61,284 nt of DNA, taken from assembly GCA_013822425.1 (NCBI GenBank), contig PNKL01000014.1, positions 1-61,284 of the forward strand. The letters run 5' to 3'. Numbering within the stretch: the first letter of the stretch is position 1; every line of letters begins with the position of its first letter. This DNA is from Gemmatimonas sp. (GTDB taxonomy: Bacteria; Gemmatimonadota; Gemmatimonadetes; Gemmatimonadales; Gemmatimonadaceae). Shown one piece after another: positions 26,572-34,340 of this stretch. Made by a program: the position numbers and the translations under genes. The notes below the pieces were generated by a model. It saw only the letters and a program-made list of their open reading frames with translations. It was not told where the DNA came from and did no database searches.

Positions 26572-27255
26572 ATGGCTGACCCGACGGAGAAGGCTGACGC
26601 GCTCGTGGTGCCCAGTCATCGCGGGGATGGCACGGCGCGCTACCCAGTGATGTACGTGCACGTCGTGTGGATGTGGCGCATCGTGGCACTCCTCGTCGTG
26701 TGCCTGATCGTTCTGGTATGGACGAACTACCGGCAAACCCAGAAGTACGTGCCAGCGGTGCAGCTGGTGGACATGGCCTCGGGTCGAGCAGTGGCCGTGT
26801 GCAGTGCGACCGGGGGGGTTGCCGTTGGAGACAACAAGTACAACCTCGTCCAGGTGCAGTCGGTGGCGGGCGGGTTCCTCAGGGACCGGTACCAGTACCA
26901 GGAGTTCGGACTCAACGACCGGCTTGCCGAAGCATTCGCGCGCATGAGTGATTCCGCGAAGACGGTCGAGATCGAGCGCGTGCGCACGGCGGACCTGGCC
27001 ACCGTCGTTGTCGGTGCGGGCGCGAAGTATGACCTCATCCTGCTGGACGATTCGTGGCGGGTGGAGTCGTTCGGTTCGCGCTTCCTACGGGTCAGCGTGC
27101 GTGGGACGGTGCACATGACCAATGCGACGGTCTATCGGGAGCGTCCCTTCGAGAAACCCGTGTCCTTCACGCTGGTGTTGGAGCAGGTCGTGCCGAGCAA
27201 GATCTACCCGCTCGGGCTGCGAATCGTCTCCAACGACAGCAAGGACGTCCTCTGA
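26572..27255 (+). CDS. VirB8/TrbF-like inner-membrane protein
   Basis: 227 aa. A cytoplasmic N-terminus of about 30 residues, one transmembrane helix (about 37-54, WRIVALLVVCLIVLVW) and a periplasmic NTF2-like domain of about 170 residues, the standard VirB8/TrbF layout. Typical length is 220-240. VirB8 nucleates the T4SS inner-membrane complex. It is directly upstream of the VirB9-position gene (TGATG overlap), the canonical order. It begins behind a TACCCT box. Confidence 0.8.
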   Translation: MADPTEKADALVVPSHRGDGTARYPVMYVHVVWMWRIVALLVVCLIVLVWTNYRQTQKYVPAVQLVDMASGRAVAVCSATGGVAVGDNKYNLVQVQSVAGGFLRDRYQYQEFGLNDRLAEAFARMSDSAKTVEIERVRTADLATVVVGAGAKYDLILLDDSWRVESFGSRFLRVSVRGTVHMTNATVYRERPFEKPVSFTLVLEQVVPSKIYPLGLRIVSNDSKDVL

Positions 27256-28169
27256 TGCGCCGCGCGCTGCTGGGCCTTGGTCTCGCGTTGCTCGCGCGTC
27301 CCGCACTCGCGCAGTCACCAAGCCTGCCAGCGGAGGAAGGACGCATTCTCGGCGCGCCATCGCGAGCAGTGACGTATCTCGACATGAAGCCGGGTGAGGT
27401 GCAGACGGTCGCGATCCGACCCGGGGATTTCACCGTGATCGAGTTTCCGCTGCCCGTGTTCAACTACGGCATTGCGGCCAAGAGCTTGGTCACCGTCGAG
27501 AAGTTCGCGAACAAGATCATTCTGAAGGCCAAGGACTTCAGTGGCGAGACCCCGCTGGCCGTCTTCCTCGACGATTCCGCGTACACGACGGTACCGCTGC
27601 AGATCCGCATCGACTCCGCGAGCCATCCGCTGTACGTGCTGCGGTTCACGGATCCCGTCGCCGTGCACGTGCGTGCCACCGAACGGGCCACCGCGCAGCG
27701 CCTCGAAGCGATCGCGCGCGCGACGGAGGCCGAGCGGCTCGAACAACTCTTCCGGACCCGGCTCCTGCTCGGCGCGACGGAAGGCACGTTTGCGACGAAG
27801 GCAGAGCAGTCCGCGTTGAACGCCGTGGGCGATCGCGTGACGATGCAGCTCGTGAAGGTTGTTCGGCTGCACGTGACTTCGAGCGTCGAGCGGTTCTACC
27901 TCAGCTACCGCGTGGCGAATCTCACGCGGAAGCCGCTTGAGGCGTTGGAGTTTCGCGTGGCCATGGTGCGCCGCAAGGGCAAGCCGCTCGAGGTCTATGA
28001 TTTCGAAGACTCGCGCGGGGGGGTGACCGTGCCGTCCGGTCATGTGGCGGACGGATTGTTGGTGTTTGACGTGCCGGATACCTACCGGACGGATGACACG
28101 TTCCGGGTGACGCTTGGCGCCGACGGCGGATTGCGCGTCGTCGTGCAGTCCGCGCCCCGATTCCCGTGA
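27255..28169 (+). CDS. Exported protein in VirB9/TrbG position
   Basis: 304 aa, ATG 27255 overlapping the previous stop (TGATG). Signal peptide (MRRALLGLGLALLARPALA, then QSPSL). Mature part is beta-rich (VQTVAIRPGDFTVIEFPLP, FYLSYRVANLTRKPLEALEF), consistent with the VirB9/TrbG/TraK role of a periplasmic and outer-membrane-ring subunit between VirB8 and VirB10. The usual VirB9 C-terminal signature is not obvious, so the name rests on position, export and fold character. Confidence 0.65.
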   Translation: MRRALLGLGLALLARPALAQSPSLPAEEGRILGAPSRAVTYLDMKPGEVQTVAIRPGDFTVIEFPLPVFNYGIAAKSLVTVEKFANKIILKAKDFSGETPLAVFLDDSAYTTVPLQIRIDSASHPLYVLRFTDPVAVHVRATERATAQRLEAIARATEAERLEQLFRTRLLLGATEGTFATKAEQSALNAVGDRVTMQLVKVVRLHVTSSVERFYLSYRVANLTRKPLEALEFRVAMVRRKGKPLEVYDFEDSRGGVTVPSGHVADGLLVFDVPDTYRTDDTFRVTLGADGGLRVVVQSAPRFP

Positions 28170-28181
28170 GGCACGACTGAG

Positions 28182-29618
28182 ATGTCTGCGGAACTCGACC
28201 AGGACCTTGCGGCCCTCCGGGAAGCAACGAGCGGCGATCCCGGGTCTGCGGCGGCCGCGCCGCCACCTGATGCCGCGAATGCGCCTGATTTGCGTCCCGA
28301 TTCGCTGTCACAGGCCATGGGAATGCGGATCAACAAGAATGACCGCGCGTCAGCAGCCCCGCGGCGGTGGTGGGCGATCTTGGCCGTCGCGGGGTTGGCG
28401 TTGCTCGCTATTGTCTATGTACGCCGTTCGAACGCCGCCGCGCACGCCAAGTCCCAGCAGCAGTCGGCGGCACAGGAGGATTCGGCGCGCCAAGCCCGCG
28501 TGACGACGGCGTCCCCGACGAGCGCGCAGTCCATCGCGACCGTGACGGGCGTGTCGACCGCCGACGCCATGGCGGGTGCATCGACTGCCTCCGCGGGAGC
28601 GATGCCGACCAGCGCGCCTAGTGTGGGGCTGCCTGGAGCCCAAGGGACGCCTGCGATGTCGGCCGGTCGGTCGCTGGCGCCCGAGCCGGGACGGACCACG
28701 GGAGCCGGCGCACCGCCCGGTACAAATGCTGGTGCGCCGGCCGAGCGAGCACTGGCGGGCTCCTATCGACCAGTGCCGGTCGAGTCTCTGCCAAGACCCG
28801 TACCGATGCCCAGCGGACCCACACCCGCTGAGCTCGCGCGTCAGCGCAGCGACTCGATTGCGCGTGCACGTGACGCGGAGACGGCAGCGGAACGCGAACG
28901 ACTGCGGAAACGGCTCGAAGAGCCGGTCTTGGGCGAAGGTGCCACAGTGCGCCCATCCGCGCCTTCCGCAGGTGGCGGCGCGAAGGACGCGACGGGGGGC
29001 GCCAACGGCAGCGCGGTCGCGGGGGCATTCAGTGGCACGACGGGGGGGCTCAACGATCAGGTCGTACCAGGCACGAAGGTCGCCGCGACGCTGCTCCTTC
29101 CCTTCTCCTCCCTGACGGCGGATGTGGCCGCTGTGCAAGCGCGCGTGGATGCCAGCCTGCGCAGCAAGACGGGAGCGATCCTGGTCCCGCGCGGCTCGGT
29201 GGCGTTCTGCCGCGCTGACGTCCGGCAGGGCGCCGGCGGTACGGCGGCACGCGTCCTGCTCGCGTGCGAAACCTTTGTCGCACCGGACAAGCACACGATC
29301 TCCGGCGTGCGCGGACTGGCGATGAGCATGCAGACGAACCTCCTCGGCCTTGAAGGCGTCGTGAACCGACGCATGGTATCGCGCACGACGAAAGCCCTGG
29401 CGGCGGCGGCGCTCGGCATTGCCGCGACGAACGGGACGCAGCCGAGGTCCGCCTACCTGGCCCCGTCCGCTGGAGATATACTCCGTGCGCAATTCGGTGC
29501 GAACATGGTCCAGATGGCCCAAAGCCAGCTGGGGGGCACCGGCGGGGAGCTGCAGAATGAGGTCCGCCTTGCCGAAGGCGTGTCGTTCTATCTCGTCTTC
29601 GGCCTTCCGGGGCGCTGA
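28182..29618 (+). CDS. VirB10/TrbI-like channel protein
   Basis: 478 aa. Cytoplasmic N-terminus, one transmembrane helix (about 62-79, WWAILAVAGLALLAIVYV), a long Pro/Ser/Thr/Ala-rich periplasmic linker (about 80-280), then the conserved VirB10 beta-barrel domain (about 285-478: PGTKVAATLLLPF, TGAILVPRGSVAF, VLLACETFVAPDKH, AEGVSFYLVFGLP). VirB10 spans both membranes and senses the ATPases to open the outer-membrane pore. The linker is rich in low-complexity sequence, as is usual. TGATG overlap with the next gene. Confidence 0.88.
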   Translation: MSAELDQDLAALREATSGDPGSAAAAPPPDAANAPDLRPDSLSQAMGMRINKNDRASAAPRRWWAILAVAGLALLAIVYVRRSNAAAHAKSQQQSAAQEDSARQARVTTASPTSAQSIATVTGVSTADAMAGASTASAGAMPTSAPSVGLPGAQGTPAMSAGRSLAPEPGRTTGAGAPPGTNAGAPAERALAGSYRPVPVESLPRPVPMPSGPTPAELARQRSDSIARARDAETAAERERLRKRLEEPVLGEGATVRPSAPSAGGGAKDATGGANGSAVAGAFSGTTGGLNDQVVPGTKVAATLLLPFSSLTADVAAVQARVDASLRSKTGAILVPRGSVAFCRADVRQGAGGTAARVLLACETFVAPDKHTISGVRGLAMSMQTNLLGLEGVVNRRMVSRTTKALAAAALGIAATNGTQPRSAYLAPSAGDILRAQFGANMVQMAQSQLGGTGGELQNEVRLAEGVSFYLVFGLPGR

Positions 29619-30151
29619 TGACCAGCTCTACTATTCCGACGCTCGATGATCGGGCCCCGACGGCCCCGACAGCCCCGGTTGCCCAAGTGCGGGCCTGGAT
29701 CGCGCTGTCCCTCATGCTGGGCTTCATCCTTGGCTTTGCGCTGGGACGCGCTGGCGACAGCAGCCGGGCGGTCGCTGCCTCGACGCTCGCTGCCGAAGAC
29801 CATGTGTCGGCGCTGCGCATGGCGCGCGACAGCCTGAGCGAGGATCTGAAGTTCGACCACTTCCTGCGCGCGGTTGCCGCGAAGCTACCACTCGGATTCC
29901 AGACGTGGCGACGTGACAGCAACGGCAACCTCGTGCTTTACGTGGGCGATCCCGCCGCGTGGTCCGCGCTCGCGCCCGACGTGCGCCAGAAGGTCATGGA
30001 ACTGATCGGGGTCGGCTACACCAGCTTCCGGATTGAGATGGGTCTCGCAGTGGATCTGTCGAGAGGCCATCCGGTGATTTCGCTGGCAGGACCCGATGGT
30101 ACGCTGCTCGCCACGCGCACGCAGACGGGGCCGGTGGTCGTGTATCGATAG
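29618..30151 (+). CDS. Bitopic membrane protein of unknown function
   Basis: 177 aa. One transmembrane helix (about 27-46, ARAWIALSLMLGFILGFALG), then a periplasmic domain (LPLGFQTWRRDSNGNLVLYVGD, VGYTSFRIEMGLAVDLSRG). Starts by TGATG overlap with the VirB10-like stop and overlaps the next GTG. No family recognised. Position after VirB10 suggests an accessory scaffold subunit. Confidence 0.65.
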   Translation: MTSSTIPTLDDRAPTAPTAPVAQVRAWIALSLMLGFILGFALGRAGDSSRAVAASTLAAEDHVSALRMARDSLSEDLKFDHFLRAVAAKLPLGFQTWRRDSNGNLVLYVGDPAAWSALAPDVRQKVMELIGVGYTSFRIEMGLAVDLSRGHPVISLAGPDGTLLATRTQTGPVVVYR

Positions 30152-30711
30152 TGCCGGCCCCACATGCCTCGATCCGTGCGCTGGAGCGCGCAGCCGTCCG
30201 GCGCGCGACGGGACGGCGCTGGATGTTGGTGGCGCTCTTTCCCGTGCTTGGCTTCGCCGCGCTCGTGGTCCTCGCCGCGACCGGCCTGACGGACGATCTC
30301 GATCCGGCCGCGCTGGCACGCGGCCATCTGGCGCGACGGGTGATACCACCAGCGTTACCCCTGCCGCTCACAGGGACACCAACGGGCTCGCGAGCGCTTG
30401 CCGCGCGTTGGGTGGCAACGCTGAACAGCGGGAATGGTGATGCCATTGAGGCGTTCGATGTGGACCACTTCGGGAACCTCTACCTGATGTTGGCGCCGCC
30501 ATTCGACTCGCTGGACACCGCGCAGCAGACCGCGCTGCTCGATCAATTGGGCGGGTACTGGCGACAATATCTCGCCGCCAATCTGGGCACGGTGCCGACC
30601 GACACGACCTTCGCGCCGGGCATTCTCGTGGTCGATGAGACGGGCCTGCGCGCGGAGAACCGGAATGGCCGCATCCGGGTCTTCGCACCCTCAGCGCGTC
30701 CGGCGCACTAA
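30151..30711 (+). CDS. Bitopic membrane protein of unknown function
   Basis: 186 aa, GTG 30151 overlapping the previous stop. One transmembrane helix (about 24-44, WMLVALFPVLGFAALVVLAA), then a periplasmic segment with an NTF2-like flavour (RWVATLNSGNGDAIEAFDVD, GGYWRQYLAANL). It may be a second VirB8-like scaffold protein, but I cannot show this. The downstream gap carries TAATCT at 30708 overlapping its stop. Confidence 0.6.
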   Translation: MPAPHASIRALERAAVRRATGRRWMLVALFPVLGFAALVVLAATGLTDDLDPAALARGHLARRVIPPALPLPLTGTPTGSRALAARWVATLNSGNGDAIEAFDVDHFGNLYLMLAPPFDSLDTAQQTALLDQLGGYWRQYLAANLGTVPTDTTFAPGILVVDETGLRAENRNGRIRVFAPSARPAH

Positions 30712-30744
30712 TCTGCAAGGAAACGTCCCTCTGTGGAGTCGCCA

Positions 30745-31863
30745 ATGCCTGCCCGTGCGCTTCGGTTCTTCCCGGTAGTCGCTGCATTGCTCGGTGTGAC
30801 CGCTGATCCGCTGGCGGCGCAGTGGACGCCGACCAAGGACTGGCCGGCGCCTCCGACGCCCACGTGGGCGCACGTGCGGTTCGGCTGGGACCAGATGCCG
30901 GCGGGCGATCGCGGGTTGCCGCTGCGCGCAGCGCGTGGGTTCGAACTCGCTGTCGGGATGGGCGCGTCGGCCTGGCGTCGCTTCGACGTGGCATGGACGC
31001 GTCTCAGTACGCGAAGCACGTCGTACGTCGGGGTGTCACCGGGCCGGGTGACGAGCGGCAACGCCGTCACCGTCGCGTACACCCCTGCCCTGGTGTCGCG
31101 TGGACCCGTCGCCGCGAACCTGCGCGTCGGAGCGGGTGTTGTGCAGTGGGCGCAGATCGGCGGCGCCGGTGAGGGCGGAGGGGTCCATCCGACGAGCCTT
31201 CAAGGAACGGTGGGAGTCGACCTGCGGTGGCGCGTCCACGAACTTGTCGACGTGACGGTGGGCTACGCGCACATGTACACGCCGGTGCGCGCCAGTTGGT
31301 TTGTTGGTGGCGCATCAAGCCCGCGTTCCGTGCCCGGACTGCAGCGCGTCTTCGTAGGTGTCGCGCTTCGCGCACCTGGCGTCCACGTTCCAACCTTCTC
31401 CATCGCCCAATTACCGCCGGCGGACGTGGCACCCGTGGATCCGTCGACGGAACCGCTCGTGCCATCTGTCCCCATGCTCCTGCAACACTCCGACGGTGAA
31501 AGCGAAGCAGGCCTCGTACAGGCGGCCTCGAGCTATCGCGGACCGCAGCGACTGACGCTTTTCTTCAAGGATCAGTCGTCCACCGTGAGCGCGGACGATC
31601 TGCCGCGCCTCGAGCGGGTTGCGAAGCTCCTCGCGGAAGTGCCGGGCACCGTGATCGTCTTGCGCGGGTGGGACAGCCCCACCCGCACTCGGCGCGAGAC
31701 CTACCAGATGGCCGAAGCGCGCGCCAGCGCGGTGCGGGATGTGCTTGTGTCGCTGGTGCCGGGCGTGAACCCGCAGCGCGTCTCGGTGGTTGTCATGGGG
31801 CCTGATGAGGCGATAACGGACGCCGCTCGTGGTCGCCGCGTCGAACTCCAGTACTACCGGTGA
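30745..31863 (+). CDS. OmpA-family outer-membrane protein with C-terminal peptidoglycan-binding domain
   Basis: 372 aa. ATG 30745 has GGAG six bases upstream; GTG 30733 is the alternative. Signal peptide (FFPVVAALLGVTADPLAA, then QWTP) followed by a beta-rich barrel-like region (about 35-210, alternating aromatic/hydrophobic strands, ending near LQRVFVGVALRAPG), a linker, and an OmpA-like domain in the last about 110 residues (LTLFFKDQSSTVSADDLPRL, QMAEARASAVRDVLV, RVSVVVMGPDEA, ARGRRVELQY). OmpA-like domains anchor to peptidoglycan. In a T4SS operon it could fix the outer part of the channel or act in mating contact. Confidence 0.8.
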   Translation: MPARALRFFPVVAALLGVTADPLAAQWTPTKDWPAPPTPTWAHVRFGWDQMPAGDRGLPLRAARGFELAVGMGASAWRRFDVAWTRLSTRSTSYVGVSPGRVTSGNAVTVAYTPALVSRGPVAANLRVGAGVVQWAQIGGAGEGGGVHPTSLQGTVGVDLRWRVHELVDVTVGYAHMYTPVRASWFVGGASSPRSVPGLQRVFVGVALRAPGVHVPTFSIAQLPPADVAPVDPSTEPLVPSVPMLLQHSDGESEAGLVQAASSYRGPQRLTLFFKDQSSTVSADDLPRLERVAKLLAEVPGTVIVLRGWDSPTRTRRETYQMAEARASAVRDVLVSLVPGVNPQRVSVVVMGPDEAITDAARGRRVELQYYR

Positions 31864-31887
31864 TGTGCGGACCGGCATCCGGCGCCC

Positions 31888-31901
31888 TAGACTGTGGATA
31901 A
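31888..31901 (+). promoter_or_regulatory. TAGACT -10-like box overlapping a consensus DnaA box
   Basis: TAGACT (31888-31893) precedes ATG 31917 by 23 nt. It overlaps TGTGGATAA (31893-31901), the exact reverse complement of the DnaA box TTATCCACA. A single box is weak evidence for replication control. Confidence 0.3.
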
Positions 31902-31916
31902 CTCGACCAAGAGCCG

Positions 31917-32216
31917 ATGATGACCCAGACGCGGCATGAGGTGACGCTCCAGCGTGGTCGCGCACCGACCACGGCCGAGATTTTCGCGGCTGCGGAATGG
32001 CTCACGGGACTGCCGGTGTCGGCGCTGGGCGATGACTGGTCGTACATCCGAGACATGGCGGAGGACCTGATTTGGCGACTGCGTCGACTCCATCACGGGC
32101 TGACGATGGCCGTCGCGGTGCCGGCGGGACCGCCGCGAGGTGTCGTGTACCGTGATGTCGTGGGCACCGGGCGCTTGGTGATCGAGTTGGATGACCGTCC
32201 GCTGGGAGCGACCTGA
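31917..32216 (+). CDS. Small soluble protein of unknown function
   Basis: 99 aa. Helical N-terminal half (ARAPTTAEIFAAAEWLTGL) and a beta-like C-terminal half (VYRDVVGTGRLVIELDDRP). No motif recognised. It starts a run of four small genes that close the operon, joined to the next by TGATG. Confidence 0.55.
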   Translation: MMTQTRHEVTLQRGRAPTTAEIFAAAEWLTGLPVSALGDDWSYIRDMAEDLIWRLRRLHHGLTMAVAVPAGPPRGVVYRDVVGTGRLVIELDDRPLGAT

Positions 32217-32470
32217 TGCTGATCGATCAATGGCTCGAGCGCGCCGAGCGCGTGCTCCCAACCGTACTGCTTGGGCTCGGGGTCGTGTGGGGCGTGTGGT
32301 GTATCGGAGGCGCGGTGTTTGTGATCGGGCGGCCGATGCAGGCGCTGTATGCGATGTTCTTCGGCGTGGCGGGTTCGTCGCTGCTGGCGAGCAGTGCCAT
32401 CGTGGTCCGCTACTTGGGACCGCTCGTACGTGGATTGCACGCGTTGCTCACTTCTGAGGGGAATCGGTGA
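32216..32470 (+). CDS. Small two-helix membrane protein
   Basis: 84 aa, ATG 32216 (TGATG overlap). Two hydrophobic helices (about 16-38 VLPTVLLGLGVVWGVWCIGG and 45-66 LYAMFFGVAGSSLLASSAIV). No family recognised. Probably an accessory membrane component of the secretion system or an entry-exclusion-type protein, but this is only position-based. Confidence 0.55.
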   Translation: MLIDQWLERAERVLPTVLLGLGVVWGVWCIGGAVFVIGRPMQALYAMFFGVAGSSLLASSAIVVRYLGPLVRGLHALLTSEGNR

Positions 32471-32868
32471 TGGCCGCCAACGAGTCGCATCCGGGAGAGC
32501 CGACGGCGGGGTTGGATGCGTCGCTTGGGGTCGAGGGCCAGTACACCTCGATCTTCACGCGACAATCGGACGAGACGCTCAGGAGCTGGAACCGCATTAC
32601 GAGCGTGTCGGCCGGCGTATGGGGAGTCGGGCTCTATCTGAGCCTTCGGGTGCCGACGTTTGTGGGGACGTTGCTGGTGTTGGTGACGGCGCTGTTCACG
32701 CTGCTCTTCGCGCTCGCGTGGCGCGCCATTGCGAATGAGCGGCAGTCGCGCGACATGGCGCGGCGTCGCGAGCAGGACTTGCTCGCACACATGCAGGCGG
32801 AGGAGGCGCTGGTGGAGCGAGCGACGGCGCTGCTGGACCAGCACGGCAAACCGCCCGCGAAGTCTTGA
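32470..32868 (+). CDS. Small membrane protein with C-terminal coiled coil
   Basis: 132 aa, ATG 32470 (TGATG overlap; GTG 32467 adjacent). Polar N-terminus, two closely spaced hydrophobic helices (about 47-60 and 62-86, TFVGTLLVLVTALFTLLFAL), then a charged helical tail (RQSRDMARRREQDLLAHMQ). No domain recognised. Confidence 0.55.
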   Translation: MAANESHPGEPTAGLDASLGVEGQYTSIFTRQSDETLRSWNRITSVSAGVWGVGLYLSLRVPTFVGTLLVLVTALFTLLFALAWRAIANERQSRDMARRREQDLLAHMQAEEALVERATALLDQHGKPPAKS

Positions 32869-32881
32869 GCCCGGAGCCCCG

Positions 32882-33511
32882 ATGAACGCAACGCCGGACA
32901 ACACCCTTCGCAGTTCGTGGTGGCGCCCGGCGTCTCTGTTTGAGGCGCTCGCGGGCACGGTCTGGCTCGGCTTCGCCCTGGCCGCCAGCATCACGCTGCT
33001 CTGGTACTCGGCATTCCCGGCCGGCGTGGCGGCGGTGGGGCGCGCCCTCGTAACGGAAGCGTGCTTCGCGGCGATGCTGTGGGCGCTCATGCAATGCGTG
33101 GCCGTGTTGCAGACCGGGCGGTGGCGGGTGCGGCGTCGTGGGGCGCGCGCGCGTCGCGTCCCGCCCATGCTGGCCCTGCCGTCCCGTGAGGCCGCGCCGC
33201 ATCCGGCGTGGAGGCTCTTCTCGTCCGCTCCGCGAGCGATGCCGCAACACGAGGAGATGATCGACGCGCTCCGGATGATCTTCTCGCGTCCGTACGAAGA
33301 GCTCTACGCGGAAGCGGCGAACCCGGCCTCCGGCTCGAGTGTTGAGGATCTGCATGCCATGGCGGCCGAGTACATTATGCGACTCAAGGCTGCGACGGCA
33401 GAACGGATCGTCGGACGCACGCCGGCACCGATCGTGATGCCGACCCGGTTGCCTCGTACGGGCGAGTATTTCGACTTCGTGAAGCGTCGGCCGCGGTTTC
33501 TCGGCAAGTAA
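32882..33511 (+). CDS. Membrane protein of unknown function, last gene of the operon
   Basis: 209 aa from ATG 32882. Two transmembrane helices (about 22-46 and 56-76) are followed by a basic linker (RWRVRRRGARARRV) and a soluble helical domain (HEEMIDALRMIFSRPYEELY, EDLHAMAAEYIMRLKAAT). A strong double hairpin follows the stop, marking the operon end. Confidence 0.55.
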   Translation: MNATPDNTLRSSWWRPASLFEALAGTVWLGFALAASITLLWYSAFPAGVAAVGRALVTEACFAAMLWALMQCVAVLQTGRWRVRRRGARARRVPPMLALPSREAAPHPAWRLFSSAPRAMPQHEEMIDALRMIFSRPYEELYAEAANPASGSSVEDLHAMAAEYIMRLKAATAERIVGRTPAPIVMPTRLPRTGEYFDFVKRRPRFLGK

Positions 33512-33515
33512 GTAT

Positions 33516-33534
33516 CCCCCGGCCAAGCCGGGGG
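33516..33534 (+). terminator. GC-rich hairpin after the T4SS operon
   Basis: CCCCCGGC (33516-33523) pairs with GCCGGGGG (33527-33534) across CAA, starting five bases after the operon's last stop. Likely first part of the terminator. Confidence 0.55.
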
Positions 33535-33557
33535 GTCTCCCGGGTGATGCTAGGCGT

Positions 33558-33609
33558 CACAAACCGAGCGCGCCTCCTCAGGTCCTTGAGGAGGCGCGCT
33601 CGGTTTGTG
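33558..33609. terminator. Perfect 23-bp hairpin, bidirectional terminator
   Basis: Bases 33558-33580 and 33587-33609 are perfect reverse complements around the 6-nt loop GGTCCT. The stem starts with CACAAACCGAG and, on the other side, ends in GGTTTGTG, giving T-rich flanks in both directions. It separates the convergent T4SS operon and the minus-strand coupling-protein operon, so it should stop both. Confidence 0.85.
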
Positions 33610-33617
33610 TGGTCGTG

Positions 33618-34340
33618 CTAAGCCGTGAGGACGTGCGGTGCGGAGCGACTCTGGAGGGTTGCGAGATCCATGGCGCGCTGCTTCGCGAGCGGCGGCAGGT
33701 CGTTGAACCACCGATCGGGATGGAGCAGACGATCCTGTGCCCTGTCGTACTGCCACTGGCCCGCCTGGTCGAGTTGGAGGAGGATGTCACCGCGCGGCGT
33801 TGTGGGCGTTCGCTGCCGCTCGGCGCGTCGCATGTCGATGGCGGCCGCCGCCTGGAGCAGCAGGAGATCGGCCAGCAGCTCGCCCATTTCCACGAGCGGA
33901 AGGGCGTTGGTTGCCGGAGTCTCGGTGAGGACGTCGGCCCGCGCTTTCAAGTGTACGGCGAAGGCCGCCGGCAGTTCCGTCGTTGCAAGGAATTGCGCCG
34001 GCCATCGCATCGCCCAGGCGAGGAGCGCATCACCACCGGGCGTCGTGCGCGCACGTTGGAGCCCCTGCAAGACCGGAATCGGCAGACAGTACCCTCCACA
34101 CGTCTTCCAATAGAACGCCGCGACGGCATCATCGAGCGCGACCAGCATCACTTCGTCGGTTCCGATGCAACGCGTGACAATCTCCATGAAGACTTGCAGC
34201 GGGTTGTAGCACGTCCACAGGCGCGCGCAGAAATATGCCGGCGCATCGACCATGTGCACGAGGCGGCCGTCATCGTCCGTCCGCGAAGCGCCTGGCGCGG
34301 CGTCCGTCGACCAACAGATCAGGCGAGGCACGGCGGTCAT
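33618..34340 (-). CDS. Protein of unknown function co-transcribed with coupling protein
   Basis: 240 aa, start overlapping the stop of the upstream coupling-protein gene by 4 bp. Soluble, no signal peptide. N-terminal half has several cysteines (YFCARLWTCYNP, TRCIGTDE, KTCGGYCLP); the C-terminal half is helical and charged (AAAIDMRRAERQRT). No family recognised. Its tight link to the VirD4-type gene suggests an adaptor or accessory of the coupling protein. Confidence 0.6.
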   Translation of the reverse strand: MTAVPRLICWSTDAAPGASRTDDDGRLVHMVDAPAYFCARLWTCYNPLQVFMEIVTRCIGTDEVMLVALDDAVAAFYWKTCGGYCLPIPVLQGLQRARTTPGGDALLAWAMRWPAQFLATTELPAAFAVHLKARADVLTETPATNALPLVEMGELLADLLLLQAAAAIDMRRAERQRTPTTPRGDILLQLDQAGQWQYDRAQDRLLHPDRWFNDLPPLAKQRAMDLATLQSRSAPHVLTA

